From the NCBI RefSeq assembly GCF_900129235.1, contig NZ_FQUV01000003.1:124001-188000 (forward strand): a stretch of DNA of 64,000 nucleotides, read 5' to 3'. Positions 9,342 through 18,716 of the stretch are shown piece after piece. This DNA is from Litoreibacter ascidiaceicola (GTDB lineage: Bacteria > Pseudomonadota > Alphaproteobacteria > Rhodobacterales > Rhodobacteraceae). The notes under the pieces were generated by a model. It was not told where the DNA came from. It saw nothing but the letters and a program-made list of their open reading frames with translations, and did not search any database. The translations under genes and the position numbers were made by a program. Each line of letters starts with the position of its first letter. Position 1 is the first letter of the stretch.

Positions 9342-9429
9342 GGGCATTTCTTTCGCGTAAGGATGTTTCGTGTTTGCTGCGATCAGGGATAGGATATTGC
9401 GCGATGCTGTGCAAGCGCTGCGCTGCGGC

Positions 9430-9466
9430 GAAGCGATGTTCCCACGTACCCCGGGTACATCGCTTC
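9430..9466. repeat. Perfect inverted repeat between the arylesterase gene and mcl1
   Basis: Arms GAAGCGATGT (9430-9439) and ACATCGCTTC (9457-9466). The 17-base spacer itself contains the palindrome GTACCCCGGGTAC (9446-9458), which overlaps the right arm by two bases, so two alternative hairpins or a nested operator are possible. There is no T-run on the mcl1 side, so it is not a clear intrinsic terminator. Confidence 0.6.
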
Positions 9467-9483
9467 TGCCACTCTGAACGAAA

Positions 9484-10149
9484 TCAGGGCTTAGCGCCGG
9501 CTATGAGACTCAGAACCACCGGGCCGACGGCCTCTACGATCAGCGCCACGCCGGAGGCATCGGGATGGATGCCGTCGCTTTGCATGTGTTCACGCATGAC
9601 CATGGCGCGGTCGTCGATACGGGTCAGTCCCTCGAGAAAATTCGAGACCAGAAGCACGTCATGCTTCGCGGCGAGATCGGTGTAGATGGCCTCGAATTCG
9701 GTTTCGTAGTCGGGGCCGTAGTTGGACGGGGCGTCAATTCCGGCCAGCAGGACCGGCAGGCCGCGCTCTTCAATCTTGGTTAGGATGGCATCAAGGTTGG
9801 ATTTCGCCTGTTCGGGTGGCAGACCGCGCAGCACGTCGTTGCCACCCAAGGCGACGATCACGGCGTCGACCTCTGGCGTCAGTGTCCAATCAATGCGTGA
9901 TAGGCCGCCTGCGGTGGTGTCGCCCGAGACGCCTGCGTTGACTAAGGTGACGTCCGCGCCTTGTGCGGTCAGCCACGCCTGAAGCTGCGGCACGAAGCCG
10001 TCTTCGGCGGGTAGGCCGTAGCCTTGGGTCAGACTGTCGCCGAGTGCGGCGATGGTCACAGGCTCTGCCATCGCGGGGTGTGCCAAAATGGATGCAAGTG
10101 CAAGGTTGCGAAGCGTGCGGAAGGGTCTATCTAGAAGGCCACGCCCCAA
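9484..10149 (-). CDS. Secreted SGNH-hydrolase arylesterase (TesA-like)
   Basis: About 221 residues. SGNH blocks are clear: GDSLTQGYGL with the nucleophile Ser, the GGND block and the DGIHPD block with catalytic Asp and His. A signal-peptide-like segment ending AMA precedes the mature domain. The start is uncertain: the first ATG (10071) falls at the end of the signal segment, and no ATG or GTG exists that would include it, only in-frame TTG codons at 10149 and 10155. I chose 10149. It is divergent from the ABC ATPase whose ATG is at 10166, leaving 16 bp between start codons. Members hydrolyse short-chain esters or act as multifunctional acyl-thioesterase/lysophospholipase. Confidence 0.85.
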   Translation of the reverse strand: MGRGLLDRPFRTLRNLALASILAHPAMAEPVTIAALGDSLTQGYGLPAEDGFVPQLQAWLTAQGADVTLVNAGVSGDTTAGGLSRIDWTLTPEVDAVIVALGGNDVLRGLPPEQAKSNLDAILTKIEERGLPVLLAGIDAPSNYGPDYETEFEAIYTDLAAKHDVLLVSNFLEGLTRIDDRAMVMREHMQSDGIHPDASGVALIVEAVGPVVLSLIAGAKP

Positions 10150-10165
10150 GCCCAAGGACCAAGTG

Positions 10166-10861
10166 ATGACCGACCCCGTGATGCGCCTGAAAGATTTGAC
10201 CCTGTCACTGGACGGCAATGCCGGCGTGGTCGAGATACTCAAGGGCATCTCTATGGAGGTGAGCGCAGGGGAAACCTTGGGGCTTACGGGGGCGTCGGGC
10301 TCTGGCAAATCGTCTCTCCTGATGGTGATGGGCGGGCTGGAGCGCGCCACATCGGGGCTTGTATCAGTTTTGGGCCAAGACCTTACGCCGATGGGCGAGG
10401 ACGGGCTGGCCCGCTTCCGTAGAGACCATATGGGGGTGGTTTTCCAATCCTTCCACCTAATTCCGACAATGACTGCTTTGGAGAACGTAGCGCTACCTTT
10501 GGAATTGGCAGGGGCCGAGGATGCGTTTGCGCGGGCAGAGGCGGAATTGACCGCTGTTGGGCTGGCCTCGCGCGGCGGGCATTACCCGTCTCAGATGTCG
10601 GGCGGGGAGCAGCAGCGCGTGGCGTTGGCGCGGGCCGTTGTGGGGCGTCCGGAGATTTTGCTGGCCGACGAGCCGACGGGCAATCTGGATGCAGCGACCG
10701 GCGAGATGGTGATGGATTTGCTATTTGACTTGCGCGACCGCCACGGCGCGACGTTGATCCTTGTGACCCACGCGCCGGAGCTGGCGGCGCGGTGTGACCG
10801 CGTGGTGCAGTTGCGCGACGGGCAGATTATGAGCGACAGCCTTGCGATGGCCGCGCAATGA
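10166..10861 (+). CDS. ABC transporter ATP-binding protein (YbbA/LolD-like)
   Basis: 231 residues with Walker A GASGSGKSS, signature MSGGEQQR, Walker B ILLADEPTG and a THAPE H-loop. This is the MacB/LolD/YbbA type of ATPase that partners with FtsX-like permeases. The ATG at 10166 has AAGGA 8 bases upstream. Its stop overlaps the permease ATG by 4 bp (ATGA). The arrangement tesA divergent from ybbA-ybbP is widespread in Proteobacteria, though the substrate remains unknown. Confidence 0.9.
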   Translation: MTDPVMRLKDLTLSLDGNAGVVEILKGISMEVSAGETLGLTGASGSGKSSLLMVMGGLERATSGLVSVLGQDLTPMGEDGLARFRRDHMGVVFQSFHLIPTMTALENVALPLELAGAEDAFARAEAELTAVGLASRGGHYPSQMSGGEQQRVALARAVVGRPEILLADEPTGNLDAATGEMVMDLLFDLRDRHGATLILVTHAPELAARCDRVVQLRDGQIMSDSLAMAAQ

Positions 10862-13365
10862 GTCTTGCGTGGCGGATTGCGCGGCGCGAGCTGCGGGGCG
10901 GCCTGCGTGGGTTTTGGGTGTTTCTGGCGTGTCTGGCGCTGGGCGTGGCCGCGATTGCCGCGATCGGCACCGTGCGCGGTGCGATCGAGGCGGGGCTGAC
11001 CGAGCAAGGCGCGGTGATCCTTGGCGGCGACGCGGAGGTGCAACTGACCTACCGGTTTGCAGAACCTGAAGAGCGCGCGTTTTTCGAGAGCTTGGGGGAT
11101 GTGTCGGAGCTTGTCGATTTCCGCTCCATGCTGGCGACAGGGGAAGAACGCGCCCTGACGCAGGTCAAGGGCGTTGACGACATGTACCCACTTTATGGAG
11201 CGGTTCAGCTGACGCCTGATATGCCTTTGGCAGAGGCTTTGGCAGGGCGCGACGGGTTTGCAGGGGCGGCGGTTGATCCGGTGCTGCTGTCGCGGCTGGG
11301 CTTGGACGTGGGCGACCGGGTGAAGCTGGGGGTCAAAGAGTTCATCGTTATGGCCGCGTTGGAGAGGATGCCGGATAGTGCGGGGGCGGGTTTCTCGCTG
11401 GGGCCGCCGACACTGGTAGCAAGTGCGGCCTTGCAGGACGCGGGGCTTTTGACGCCGGGGACATTATTCGAGACGGAATACCGGATCAGGACGCCCGAGG
11501 CGTTGGATCTGGAGGCCGCCAAAGCGCAGGCCGAAGCGGCGTTGGAAGGCACCGGCTTTCGCTGGCGGGACCGGCGCAACGGCGCGCCGGGGATCTCGCG
11601 ATTTGTGGAGCGGTTGTCGGCGTTTTTGGTGCTGGTGGGGCTGACGGGATTGGCCGTGGGCGGCGTCGGCGTATCGGCGGCGGTCAGGGCCTATCTGGCG
11701 GGCAAGACGGAGGTGATCGCCACCTTGCGCAGTCTGGGCGCGTCGGGGGGCTTGGTGTTTCGGGTCTACCTGTTGCAGGTGGGTGTCCTCGCGGTGTTGG
11801 GCATTGCCATGGGGCTGGTTCTGGGCGGGCTGTTGCCCTTGGCGTTCGGCCCGTTGATCGAGGCGAGCTTGCCGGTGCCGGTGGATTTGGCGCTACGCTT
11901 GCGGCCCTTGGCGGAAGCGGCGCTTTATGGGGCGTTGGCAGCGGCGTTGTTTACGCTGTGGCCGTTGGGCCAGTCGGAGCATATCCGCGCAGCGGCGTTG
12001 TTTCGGGATGCGCAAAGCGGTGTCAAAGGTTGGCCGAGGCCGGTCTGGATTGTCGTGTGCGGGTTGATTTTGGCGGCTCTGGTAGGCTCTGCGGCGTTGC
12101 TTTCAGGTTTGGTCATGCTGACGCTGTGGGCGGCGGGTGGCATCATGGCGGCGTTTGTACTGCTGGTGTTGGCGGCGATGGGCGTGCGGGTGCTGGCGCG
12201 CTGGCTGGCGCGGCGGTTGCGCGGTTTCAAGACGTTGCGCTTTGCGCTGGGCGCTGTTGGCGGGCCTGGGCGAGAGGCGCAGGCCGTGGTGGTCTCGCTG
12301 GGGTTGGGTCTGTCGGTGCTGGCGGCAGTGGGACAAATCGACTGGAACCTGCGCAACGCCATTGCGGGGGATTTGCCCGAGATTGCACCGAGCTACTTTA
12401 TAGTGGATGTGCAGCCCGACCAATTGGAGCCGCTGGTGGCCTCCTTGAGCGCGCGCCCGAGCGTGTCGAAGATCGAAAGCGCGCCGATGCTGCGCGGTGT
12501 GATTACCAAGATCAACGACAAACCCGCGATGGAGGTGGCGCCGGACCACTGGGTCGTGCGCGGTGATCGTGGCGTGACTTATGCGGATGCGCTGCCAGCG
12601 GGCACCGACATTACTGCAGGCAAATGGTGGGGTGAGGGGTACGAGGGCGACCCACAGATCAGCTTTGCTGCCGAGGAGGCGGAGGAGCTTGGTTTGAAAC
12701 TGGGCGACACCCTGAATGTGAACGTGCTGGGGCGCGACATCACCGCTACGATTACCAGCTTTCGCGAAGTTAACTTCTCGACCGGAGGACTTGGATTCGT
12801 GCTGTCGATGAATGCGGCGGCGCTTCGGGGCGCTCCGCACACGCATATCGCCACGATCTACGCCGAGGAAGCCGATGAAGGCGCGATTTTGCGAGACATG
12901 GCGAAGACCTATCCGAACATAACCGCGATCCGCGTGCGTGACGCAATCGACCGTGTCAGCGAGGTTCTGCAAGGCATCGCGGCGGCGATCACCTACGGCG
13001 CGCTGTCGACGTTGGTGACGGGCGGCATCGTGTTGATCGGCACGGCAGCCGCCGGAGAAAAGGCGCGGGTCTATGAAGGCGCGGTGCTGAAGACGCTGGG
13101 CGCCTCACGCGCTGCGGTACTGGGCAATTTCGCGTTACGTTCGGCGCTGTTGGGGCTAACCGCGGGCGGGATCGCACTGGTGACCGGAATTACCGCGGGA
13201 TGGGGCGTTATGGTGTTCGTCATGGAGTCGGATTTCACAGTGGCAATCGGCTCGGCGCTGACGATCATCGCTGGCGGGGTGCTGGCCACGTTGGTGACAG
13301 GGCTCATGTTTGCATGGCGCCCTTTGGCAACGCGACCAGCGCAGGTGCTTCGCGCCAGCGAGTAG
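10858..13365 (+). CDS. FtsX-like ABC transporter permease (YbbP-like)
   Basis: 835 residues, the long YbbP type. An N-terminal helix at about 18-40 is followed by a large periplasmic region, a block of membrane helices around residues 255-385, a second multi-helix block around 400-500, another periplasmic region and three C-terminal helices, i.e. a duplicated FtsX-like module. It should form a transporter or mechanotransmission complex with the ATPase just upstream (4 bp overlap). The codons are markedly G-rich, leaving many shadow reading frames. Confidence 0.9.
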   Translation: MSLAWRIARRELRGGLRGFWVFLACLALGVAAIAAIGTVRGAIEAGLTEQGAVILGGDAEVQLTYRFAEPEERAFFESLGDVSELVDFRSMLATGEERALTQVKGVDDMYPLYGAVQLTPDMPLAEALAGRDGFAGAAVDPVLLSRLGLDVGDRVKLGVKEFIVMAALERMPDSAGAGFSLGPPTLVASAALQDAGLLTPGTLFETEYRIRTPEALDLEAAKAQAEAALEGTGFRWRDRRNGAPGISRFVERLSAFLVLVGLTGLAVGGVGVSAAVRAYLAGKTEVIATLRSLGASGGLVFRVYLLQVGVLAVLGIAMGLVLGGLLPLAFGPLIEASLPVPVDLALRLRPLAEAALYGALAAALFTLWPLGQSEHIRAAALFRDAQSGVKGWPRPVWIVVCGLILAALVGSAALLSGLVMLTLWAAGGIMAAFVLLVLAAMGVRVLARWLARRLRGFKTLRFALGAVGGPGREAQAVVVSLGLGLSVLAAVGQIDWNLRNAIAGDLPEIAPSYFIVDVQPDQLEPLVASLSARPSVSKIESAPMLRGVITKINDKPAMEVAPDHWVVRGDRGVTYADALPAGTDITAGKWWGEGYEGDPQISFAAEEAEELGLKLGDTLNVNVLGRDITATITSFREVNFSTGGLGFVLSMNAAALRGAPHTHIATIYAEEADEGAILRDMAKTYPNITAIRVRDAIDRVSEVLQGIAAAITYGALSTLVTGGIVLIGTAAAGEKARVYEGAVLKTLGASRAAVLGNFALRSALLGLTAGGIALVTGITAGWGVMVFVMESDFTVAIGSALTIIAGGVLATLVTGLMFAWRPLATRPAQVLRASE

Positions 13366-13376
13366 TTTTTCTGCGC

Positions 13377-14546
13377 CTATTGCAGGTCCGAAAACGCGGC
13401 TTGCATACGGGCGACCGCATCCTCAACCACTGCGCGCGGTGCAGCGATGTTGAAGCGGAGGAAACCCTCGCCACCTTTGCCGAAAGTCGGGCCATGATTG
13501 GCGGCGATTTTCGCGGCGTCTTGGGTTCGCGACGTGAATTCCTCACGGGTCATGCCGGTTCCTGAGAAGTCGACCCATGCCAGATACGTGGATTCCATCT
13601 GCATTGACGCCAGTCCCGGGATTGTGTTGATCCCTGCGTCAAAAATTTTGCGGTTGGTGTCGAGATACGCAACCAACGCATCCACCCATTCCGCGCCTTC
13701 CGGCGAGTATGCGGCAGTGGCCATGAACAATCCGAAGCTGTTAGGGCTAAGGCCCATTGCGGCCATCCGTGCCGCGAAACGCGCGCGTAAATCAGAATCC
13801 GCAATGATGACATTTCCAGAATGGGAACCCGCGATATTAAAGGTCTTCGTCGTCGCGGTCATCATCACCAGCCGGTCTTCCAGACCAGCGATGTTCGTCA
13901 TGGGAATATGTGTGTGTCCGGGGAAGACGAGGTCGTGGTGGATTTCGTCCGACACGAGGATCAGGTCGTGGCGCTTGGCAAAGGCGGCAACAGCTTGCAA
14001 CTCTCCCTTGGTCCAGACGCGACCGCCGGGATTGTGGGGTGAGCACAGAATAAGCATTGTCTCCGAGCCTGTCATCTGCGAGTCGTAGGCGTCGAAATCC
14101 ATCTCGTAGCGGCCGTTTGTGTTGACCAACTCACACTCGACCACCTCGCGACCCGCAGCGCTGATAACGCGGGCGAACGCGTGATAAACGGGGGTGAACA
14201 GGACAACGCCATCACCGGGTGAGGTGAAGGCGTCGATACACATCGCGGTCCCGTTAACTAGCCCATGCGTGGTAAAAATGTGATCAGGATTCAAGGTCCA
14301 TCCGTGACGGGTCTTCATCCACCACTGGATTGCTGCGCGGTATTCGGTTTCGTCGCCATAGTAGCCGTAGACGCCGTGCTCGTGCATTTTCTTGATCGCG
14401 TCTTGAACGCATTGGGGGGGCTGGAATTCCATATCCGCTACCCACATCGCGATGCCGTCCTTGGGCGAAACGCCGTAAAGCGCCTCCATCTTGTCCCATT
14501 TTACGCAATGGGTGCCGCGGCGGTCGATTTGGGTGTCGAAACTCAT
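13377..14546 (-). CDS. MalY/PatB-type PLP-dependent C-S lyase/aminotransferase
   Basis: 389 residues. Fold-type I aminotransferase with the MalY/PatB hallmark segments: an N-terminal region ending WVADMEF, HNPGGRVW, SDEIHHDLVFPG, and the PLP lysine in TATTKTFNIAG. Such enzymes cleave cystathionine or other cysteine S-conjugates to pyruvate, ammonia and a thiol. Roseobacters use related C-S lyases in sulfur metabolism, but the substrate here cannot be told. Start at 14546 is supported by AAGGAGAG; an upstream in-frame codon at 14627 lacks family similarity. Single gene. Confidence 0.88.
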   Translation of the reverse strand: MSFDTQIDRRGTHCVKWDKMEALYGVSPKDGIAMWVADMEFQPPQCVQDAIKKMHEHGVYGYYGDETEYRAAIQWWMKTRHGWTLNPDHIFTTHGLVNGTAMCIDAFTSPGDGVVLFTPVYHAFARVISAAGREVVECELVNTNGRYEMDFDAYDSQMTGSETMLILCSPHNPGGRVWTKGELQAVAAFAKRHDLILVSDEIHHDLVFPGHTHIPMTNIAGLEDRLVMMTATTKTFNIAGSHSGNVIIADSDLRARFAARMAAMGLSPNSFGLFMATAAYSPEGAEWVDALVAYLDTNRKIFDAGINTIPGLASMQMESTYLAWVDFSGTGMTREEFTSRTQDAAKIAANHGPTFGKGGEGFLRFNIAAPRAVVEDAVARMQAAFSDLQ

Positions 14547-14700
14547 GGAACAGCTCTCCTTGTTATCGAGCGCAAGGTTGCGGGATTCCTGAGAGGCTGC
14601 AAGTGCCAAAATGCGTGGAGCTCGCAAGGTGTGTTCTGGCTAAGGCAGAGTTCGGCCTGAAGCTCTTGTTCCGAAAGGCCGGAACGGTTATCTGGGCGGC

Positions 14701-15222
14701 ATGAAACGCTCGATCCTGATCCACCCCGACCCGCGCCTGAAGAAACTGGCAAAACCTGTTGTTGACGTCTCGGACGCGCTGCGGGCCTTGGCCGATGACA
14801 TGCTGGAAACCATGTATGACGCGCCGGGCATAGGGTTGGCCGCGCCGCAGGTCGGCGTGCTCGATAGGCTGATCGTTTTGGACTGCATTAAGAAAGAGGG
14901 CGAGGCACCCCGCCCGCTAGTGATGTTCAACCCCGAAGTGGTCGCCTACTCTGACGAAGAAAACACTTACGAGGAAGGTTGCCTGTCGATCCCTGAACAG
15001 TACGCCGATGTGACCCGCCCCGCAGACGTTACCGTGCGATGGATGGACCGCGACGGAGCAGAGCAGGAAGAGACCTTTGATGGTCTCTGGGCCACCTGCG
15101 TGCAGCACGAGATTGATCATTTGGATGGCAAGCTGTTCATTGACTATTTGCGTCCGCTCAAACGCCAGATGATCACTCGCAAGATGGTCAAGCTGAAGCG
15201 CGAAATGGCCCGCATCGGATGA
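14701..15222 (+). CDS. def: Peptide deformylase (first of three)
   Basis: 173 residues with all three deformylase motifs intact: GIGLAAPQVG, EGCLSIP and HEIDHLDG, giving Fe2+/Zn2+ ligands Cys and two His and the catalytic Glu. Removes the formyl group from nascent N-formylmethionyl proteins at the ribosome. This is the paralog most like the canonical housekeeping enzyme. First gene of a tightly overlapped run def-def-def-fmt; its TGA overlaps the next ATG. Confidence 0.95.
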   Translation: MKRSILIHPDPRLKKLAKPVVDVSDALRALADDMLETMYDAPGIGLAAPQVGVLDRLIVLDCIKKEGEAPRPLVMFNPEVVAYSDEENTYEEGCLSIPEQYADVTRPADVTVRWMDRDGAEQEETFDGLWATCVQHEIDHLDGKLFIDYLRPLKRQMITRKMVKLKREMARIG

Positions 15223-15674
15223 TCTTGCCGATCGTGCAGCATCCTGATCCTGTGCTGCGCCAGCTATGCCAGCCGGTCTTTGACGTGGCGGCGCTTGGTG
15301 GGCTGATCAATGACATGTTCGACACCATGTATGATGCGCCCGGGCGAGGGCTGGCCGCGCCTCAGGTGGGGCGACCGGTCCGCTTGTTCGTGATGGATAC
15401 CACATGGAAAGAGGGAGAGCGGACTCCGGTTGTGATGATTAATCCGGAATTCTTGTCCCGTTCCCCTGAAATGCAGCGCAATGAAGAGGGATGCCTGTCA
15501 ATTGCGAAGCACCCCGTTTGGGTTAAGCGGCCCGAGCGCATTGAGGTGATGTGGATGGACGAAACCGGAGCACAGCGTCGCGGCGCATTTGAGGGGATCG
15601 CGGCGGCCTGTGTGCAGCACGAAATGGACCATCTCGATGGGGTGTTGATTTTGGACTATGAGGAGACGGCATGA
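15219..15674 (+). CDS. Peptide deformylase, second paralog
   Basis: 151 residues. Motif I is GRGLAAPQVG, motif II EGCLSIA and motif III HEMDHLDG, so the metal ligands and catalytic Glu are kept and the protein should be active. It is shorter at the C-terminus than the first copy and diverges at the residue after motif II (Ala for Pro). Overlaps both neighbours by 4 bp, so it is co-translated. Confidence 0.9.
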   Translation: MILPIVQHPDPVLRQLCQPVFDVAALGGLINDMFDTMYDAPGRGLAAPQVGRPVRLFVMDTTWKEGERTPVVMINPEFLSRSPEMQRNEEGCLSIAKHPVWVKRPERIEVMWMDETGAQRRGAFEGIAAACVQHEMDHLDGVLILDYEETA

Positions 15675-16165
15675 AGCGTCCATTTGTGATGTGGCCGGAC
15701 AAGCGTTTGCGGACTGTGGCGGAGGATGTGTCCGAGATCACCGACGAGATCCGTACGATTTGGGCCGATATGGTCGAGACCATGGACGCGATGCCCGGAG
15801 TTGGTTTGGCTGCGGTGCAGATCGGGGTGATGCAGCGGCTGGCTGTTGTGGATGCCTCGGACACGCGCGGGCAAGCGGTGTTAATGGCGAACCCTGAAGT
15901 GTTGCATGCCAGCGGTCAGATGCGGGAGCATGAAGAAGCGTCGCCGAATTTGCCGGGTGTTTCGGCGGTGATCTCGCGGCCGCGCGCGGTGACCGTACGA
16001 TTTTTAAACGCGGCGGGTGAGGTTGAAGAACGCGACTTTGTCGGGCTTTGGGCGACGTCGGTGCAGCACCAGATCGACCACCTGCGTGGCAAGATGTACT
16101 TCGATCATCTGAGCCGCACCAAGCGGGAAATGCTGGTGAAAAAGGCAAGGAAGCTGGTGCGATGA
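15671..16165 (+). CDS. Peptide deformylase-like protein lacking active-site residues (third paralog)
   Basis: 164 residues, aligned over full length with the two preceding deformylases. Motif I survives ([10 protein letters not shown]), but motif II reads EEASPNLPG where EGCLSIP is expected, so the metal-ligand Cys is replaced by Ser, and motif III reads HQIDHLRG, with the catalytic Glu replaced by Gln. The two zinc/iron His are kept. The frame is undamaged and the gene overlaps def and fmt by 4 bp each. It is therefore probably maintained as a catalytically weak or inactive paralog, perhaps binding formyl-peptides or ribosomes; that role is inference. Confidence 0.85.
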   Translation: MKRPFVMWPDKRLRTVAEDVSEITDEIRTIWADMVETMDAMPGVGLAAVQIGVMQRLAVVDASDTRGQAVLMANPEVLHASGQMREHEEASPNLPGVSAVISRPRAVTVRFLNAAGEVEERDFVGLWATSVQHQIDHLRGKMYFDHLSRTKREMLVKKARKLVR

Positions 16166-17070
16166 AAATCGTTTTTATGGGTACGCCGGAGTTTTCTGTT
16201 CCGGTTCTGGAGGCTCTGGTCGGGGCGGGTCACGAAATCGTCGCCGTGTATTCGCAACCGCCGCGTCCGGCTGGTCGCGGCAAGAAGGACCGCCCGTCAC
16301 CTGTGCAGGCGCGGGCCGAGGAGTTGGGCTTGGCTGTACGCCATCCGGTGTCACTAAAGGGTGCGCATGAGCAGGCGGAGTTTGCTGGGCTGGGCGCGGA
16401 TGTCGCTGTGGTCGTGGCATATGGGCTGATCCTGCCGCAAGCAGTACTGGACGCGCCGAAGCACGGGTGCTTGAACATTCATGCCTCGTTGTTGCCGCGT
16501 TGGCGCGGGGCCGCGCCGATCCATCGTGCCATCATGGCGGGCGATGCTGAGACTGGCGTTTGCATCATGCAGATGGAGGCAGGGCTGGACACCGGTCCCG
16601 TATTACTACGTCAGGCGACGGAGATTGGCGCGACAGAGACAACGGGCCAGTTGCACGACTGGCTGAGTGCCATCGGAGCAAAGATGATTGTCGAAGCGCT
16701 TGCGCGTTTGGACAAACTGGTGCCGGAGCCGCAGCCGGAGGACGGCGTGACTTACGCCGCCAAAATCGACAAGGCGGAGGCGAGGATCGACTGGATGCGG
16801 GGCGCTGCCGAGATTGTGTGCCAGATCAACGGGCTGTCGCCGTTTCCGGGTGCTTGGACCGAGGCGGATGGCGAGCGGATCAAATGCTTGCGAGCGGAAG
16901 TAGCGGACAGGGACCTTCCTGTGGGAGAAGTTATCGTCTCGAAGGACAGTCTCGACGTTGGATGCGGCGACGGGGCGGTTTCCGTGCTGACATTGCAACG
17001 CGCAGGCAAGAAAGCTGGCGAGGCCTCAGTCGTGACCCAAGGTTGGACGCCGCCGAAACGGTTTTCCTAA
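16162..17070 (+). CDS. fmt: Methionyl-tRNA formyltransferase
   Basis: 302 residues. The N-terminus [19 protein letters not shown] and the signature [19 protein letters not shown] identify Fmt; catalytic Asn/His/Asp lie in and after that region. Formylates Met-tRNAfMet with 10-formyl-THF, providing the group removed by the upstream deformylases. The ATG at 16162 overlaps the preceding stop. It converges with the next gene, the two stop codons overlapping by 4 bp. Confidence 0.96.
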   Translation: MKIVFMGTPEFSVPVLEALVGAGHEIVAVYSQPPRPAGRGKKDRPSPVQARAEELGLAVRHPVSLKGAHEQAEFAGLGADVAVVVAYGLILPQAVLDAPKHGCLNIHASLLPRWRGAAPIHRAIMAGDAETGVCIMQMEAGLDTGPVLLRQATEIGATETTGQLHDWLSAIGAKMIVEALARLDKLVPEPQPEDGVTYAAKIDKAEARIDWMRGAAEIVCQINGLSPFPGAWTEADGERIKCLRAEVADRDLPVGEVIVSKDSLDVGCGDGAVSVLTLQRAGKKAGEASVVTQGWTPPKRFS

Positions 17071-17687
17071 ACACGCGGTGGACGGCTTTTGTAAACGGGA
17101 AGGCTCCATCCGAAGGCAATCGAGCCTGTGCGCAAAGCCAAGGTGACGAGTGCGCAGCCGATAAGTGCGATGGGAAGTGGTTGACCTAGGGTTAGTAAGC
17201 CAATGGCAGCACCAGCCCCCGCAAACGCACAAGTCACGTAAAGTTCGCCCTGTTTTAGGACAAGAGGCACTTCATTGCAGACGACATCACGCATGAGACC
17301 GCCGAAACAGCCGGTGGAGATGCCCATAATCAGCACGATTGGCCATGTCGCGTCCATTGCCACGGCTGCCGCGACCCCAGCGGGGACGGCCACGGCAAGC
17401 GCCAGTGCGTCTATCCAGAGGATCGAGCGGTAGCGGGATTCCAGCAGGTGGGCGGTGAAGAACACGATGAAGGCTGCGACGGAGGCGACCATGATGAAGG
17501 TCGGCTCCTCCATCCAAAACACGGCGCGGTCTAGCAGCACATCGCGCACCGTGCCGCCGCCGACTGCCGTGAGGCACGCGATGAAGATGAAACCCACGAT
17601 ATCGAGCTGGGCGCGGCTGGCGACCAGCGCACCGGTCAGGGCGAAGACGAAGACCGACGCGTAGTCGAGATAGACGAGAGATGTCAT
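17067..17687 (-). CDS. TRIC/UPF0126 family cation-channel-like membrane protein
   Basis: 206 residues with about seven hydrophobic helices arranged as two repeats. Each repeat carries a Gly-rich motif followed by Arg-Asp ([10 protein letters not shown] and GGLMRDVV), the mark of the YadS/YicG/TRIC family. Bacterial homologues are trimeric cation channels with a possible role in ion balance. Start at 17687 (overlapping the rnhA stop) rather than the longer in-frame codon, which would add a basic, non-conserved tail. Last gene of the ispH-rnhA run. Confidence 0.88.
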   Translation of the reverse strand: MTSLVYLDYASVFVFALTGALVASRAQLDIVGFIFIACLTAVGGGTVRDVLLDRAVFWMEEPTFIMVASVAAFIVFFTAHLLESRYRSILWIDALALAVAVPAGVAAAVAMDATWPIVLIMGISTGCFGGLMRDVVCNEVPLVLKQGELYVTCAFAGAGAAIGLLTLGQPLPIALIGCALVTLALRTGSIAFGWSLPVYKSRPPRV

Positions 17688-18133
17688 GGCTTGAACGGGG
17701 CCATACCAGCGCGAGCAAGCTCGTCGGCGCGCTCGTTTTCGGGGTGACCTGCGTGGCCCTTGACCCATTCCCATGTGACGGTATGGCGGGACTGGGCTTC
17801 GTCGAGGCGCTTCCAGAGGTCAAGGTTCTTGATCTCGCCGCCTTTCTTTTTCCAGCCTTTGGCCTTCCAGCCGTGGATCCACTTGGTAATGCCGTCTTTA
17901 ACGTAGGAGCTGTCGGTCACGATGGTCAACTCGGACGCCCGGCTGAGGGTTTCCAGCACGTTGATCGCGGCCAGCATTTCCATGCGGTTGTTGGTGGTGT
18001 TTGCCTCACCGCCTTTCAGCTCGCGTTCCTTGACTACCTCTTCTCCTTCGCGCGCGATGAGGATCGCGCCCCAGCCGCCGGGACCGGGATTGCCGGAACA
18101 TGCGCCGTCCGTGTAGGCAAACAGCTCAGCCAT
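17684..18133 (-). CDS. rnhA: Ribonuclease HI
   Basis: 149 residues. Starts [20 protein letters not shown] and carries the acidic catalytic set: Asp in YTDGACSG, Glu in NNRMEM, Asp in VTDSSYV and Asp in ENERADELA. Also the basic handle rich in Lys/Trp ([11 protein letters not shown]). Degrades RNA in RNA-DNA hybrids. Overlaps the upstream methyltransferase by 8 bp and the downstream TRIC gene by 4 bp. Confidence 0.96.
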   Translation of the reverse strand: MAELFAYTDGACSGNPGPGGWGAILIAREGEEVVKERELKGGEANTTNNRMEMLAAINVLETLSRASELTIVTDSSYVKDGITKWIHGWKAKGWKKKGGEIKNLDLWKRLDEAQSRHTVTWEWVKGHAGHPENERADELARAGMAPFKP

Positions 18134-18716
18134 CGGACAGCACGATGATGAAGGGCGCGACTGTGCCGTCCATACCCGGCTCCGCGCCGAGGCGGGTGGT
18201 GCGCGGGGTGAAGCCTGCGTTGGCAAGGAGGTGTTTCAATTCGTCTTCCTGATAGTAGCTGTAGAGCCGCCCGATCTTGTCGCGGTTGGCGTTGTCGCCG
18301 ATCTTGAGACCGATATGGAATATGCCGCCGGGTTTCAACGCCTTGCGTAGGGCGGACAGGTGACGGGGCATGTCGGCTTTCGGCGCGTGGAGCAGCGAGA
18401 AATTGGCCCAGATGCCATCAAAGATGTCGGTGCCCGCGATGTCTTCGAAGGTTGCGAGGCGGGCGTCGACCTTGTGCTGCTCGCGGGCGATGCGGATCAT
18501 CTCGGGGGAGGCGTCGGTGGCCTCGACCGTGAAGCCCGCCGCCTGCATCATTGCGGCCGAATTGCCGGGGCCGCAGCCAAGATCGAGTATGTGACCCTTG
18601 GGGATGACCGCGTCCATGAAAGCCAGCAGGTCGGCGTCGGGTTTGGTGCGCGCAAAAGTGTCCGCATAGGTGGCGGCGCGGGCGTTGTAGACGTCGATGG
18701 TTTCCTTGTCGCTCAT
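18126..18716 (-). CDS. Class I SAM-dependent methyltransferase
   Basis: 196 residues. Motif I is [12 protein letters not shown], with the acidic residue of motif II in VEATDAS, followed by a [13 protein letters not shown] region typical of Methyltransf_11/25 domains. Substrate unknown; small-molecule methylation is likely. The start was set at 18716 because the N-terminus [11 protein letters not shown] is typical, and the frame upstream is only an antisense extension. Co-transcribed between DUF3429 and rnhA. Confidence 0.85.
   Translation of the reverse strand: MSDKETIDVYNARAATYADTFARTKPDADLLAFMDAVIPKGHILDLGCGPGNSAAMMQAAGFTVEATDASPEMIRIAREQHKVDARLATFEDIAGTDIFDGIWANFSLLHAPKADMPRHLSALRKALKPGGIFHIGLKIGDNANRDKIGRLYSYYQEDELKHLLANAGFTPRTTRLGAEPGMDGTVAPFIIVLSDG

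Noticed and set aside
12103-12972. A 289-residue minus-strand frame opposite the YbbP-like permease
   Set aside because: Product of high G+C third positions in the permease; composition (many His/Arg/Gln) is typical of a shadow frame.
15671-16165. Calling the third deformylase a pseudogene
   Set aside because: The frame is intact, full length and overlaps both neighbours; only active-site residues are changed, so it is reported as a functionally altered paralog.
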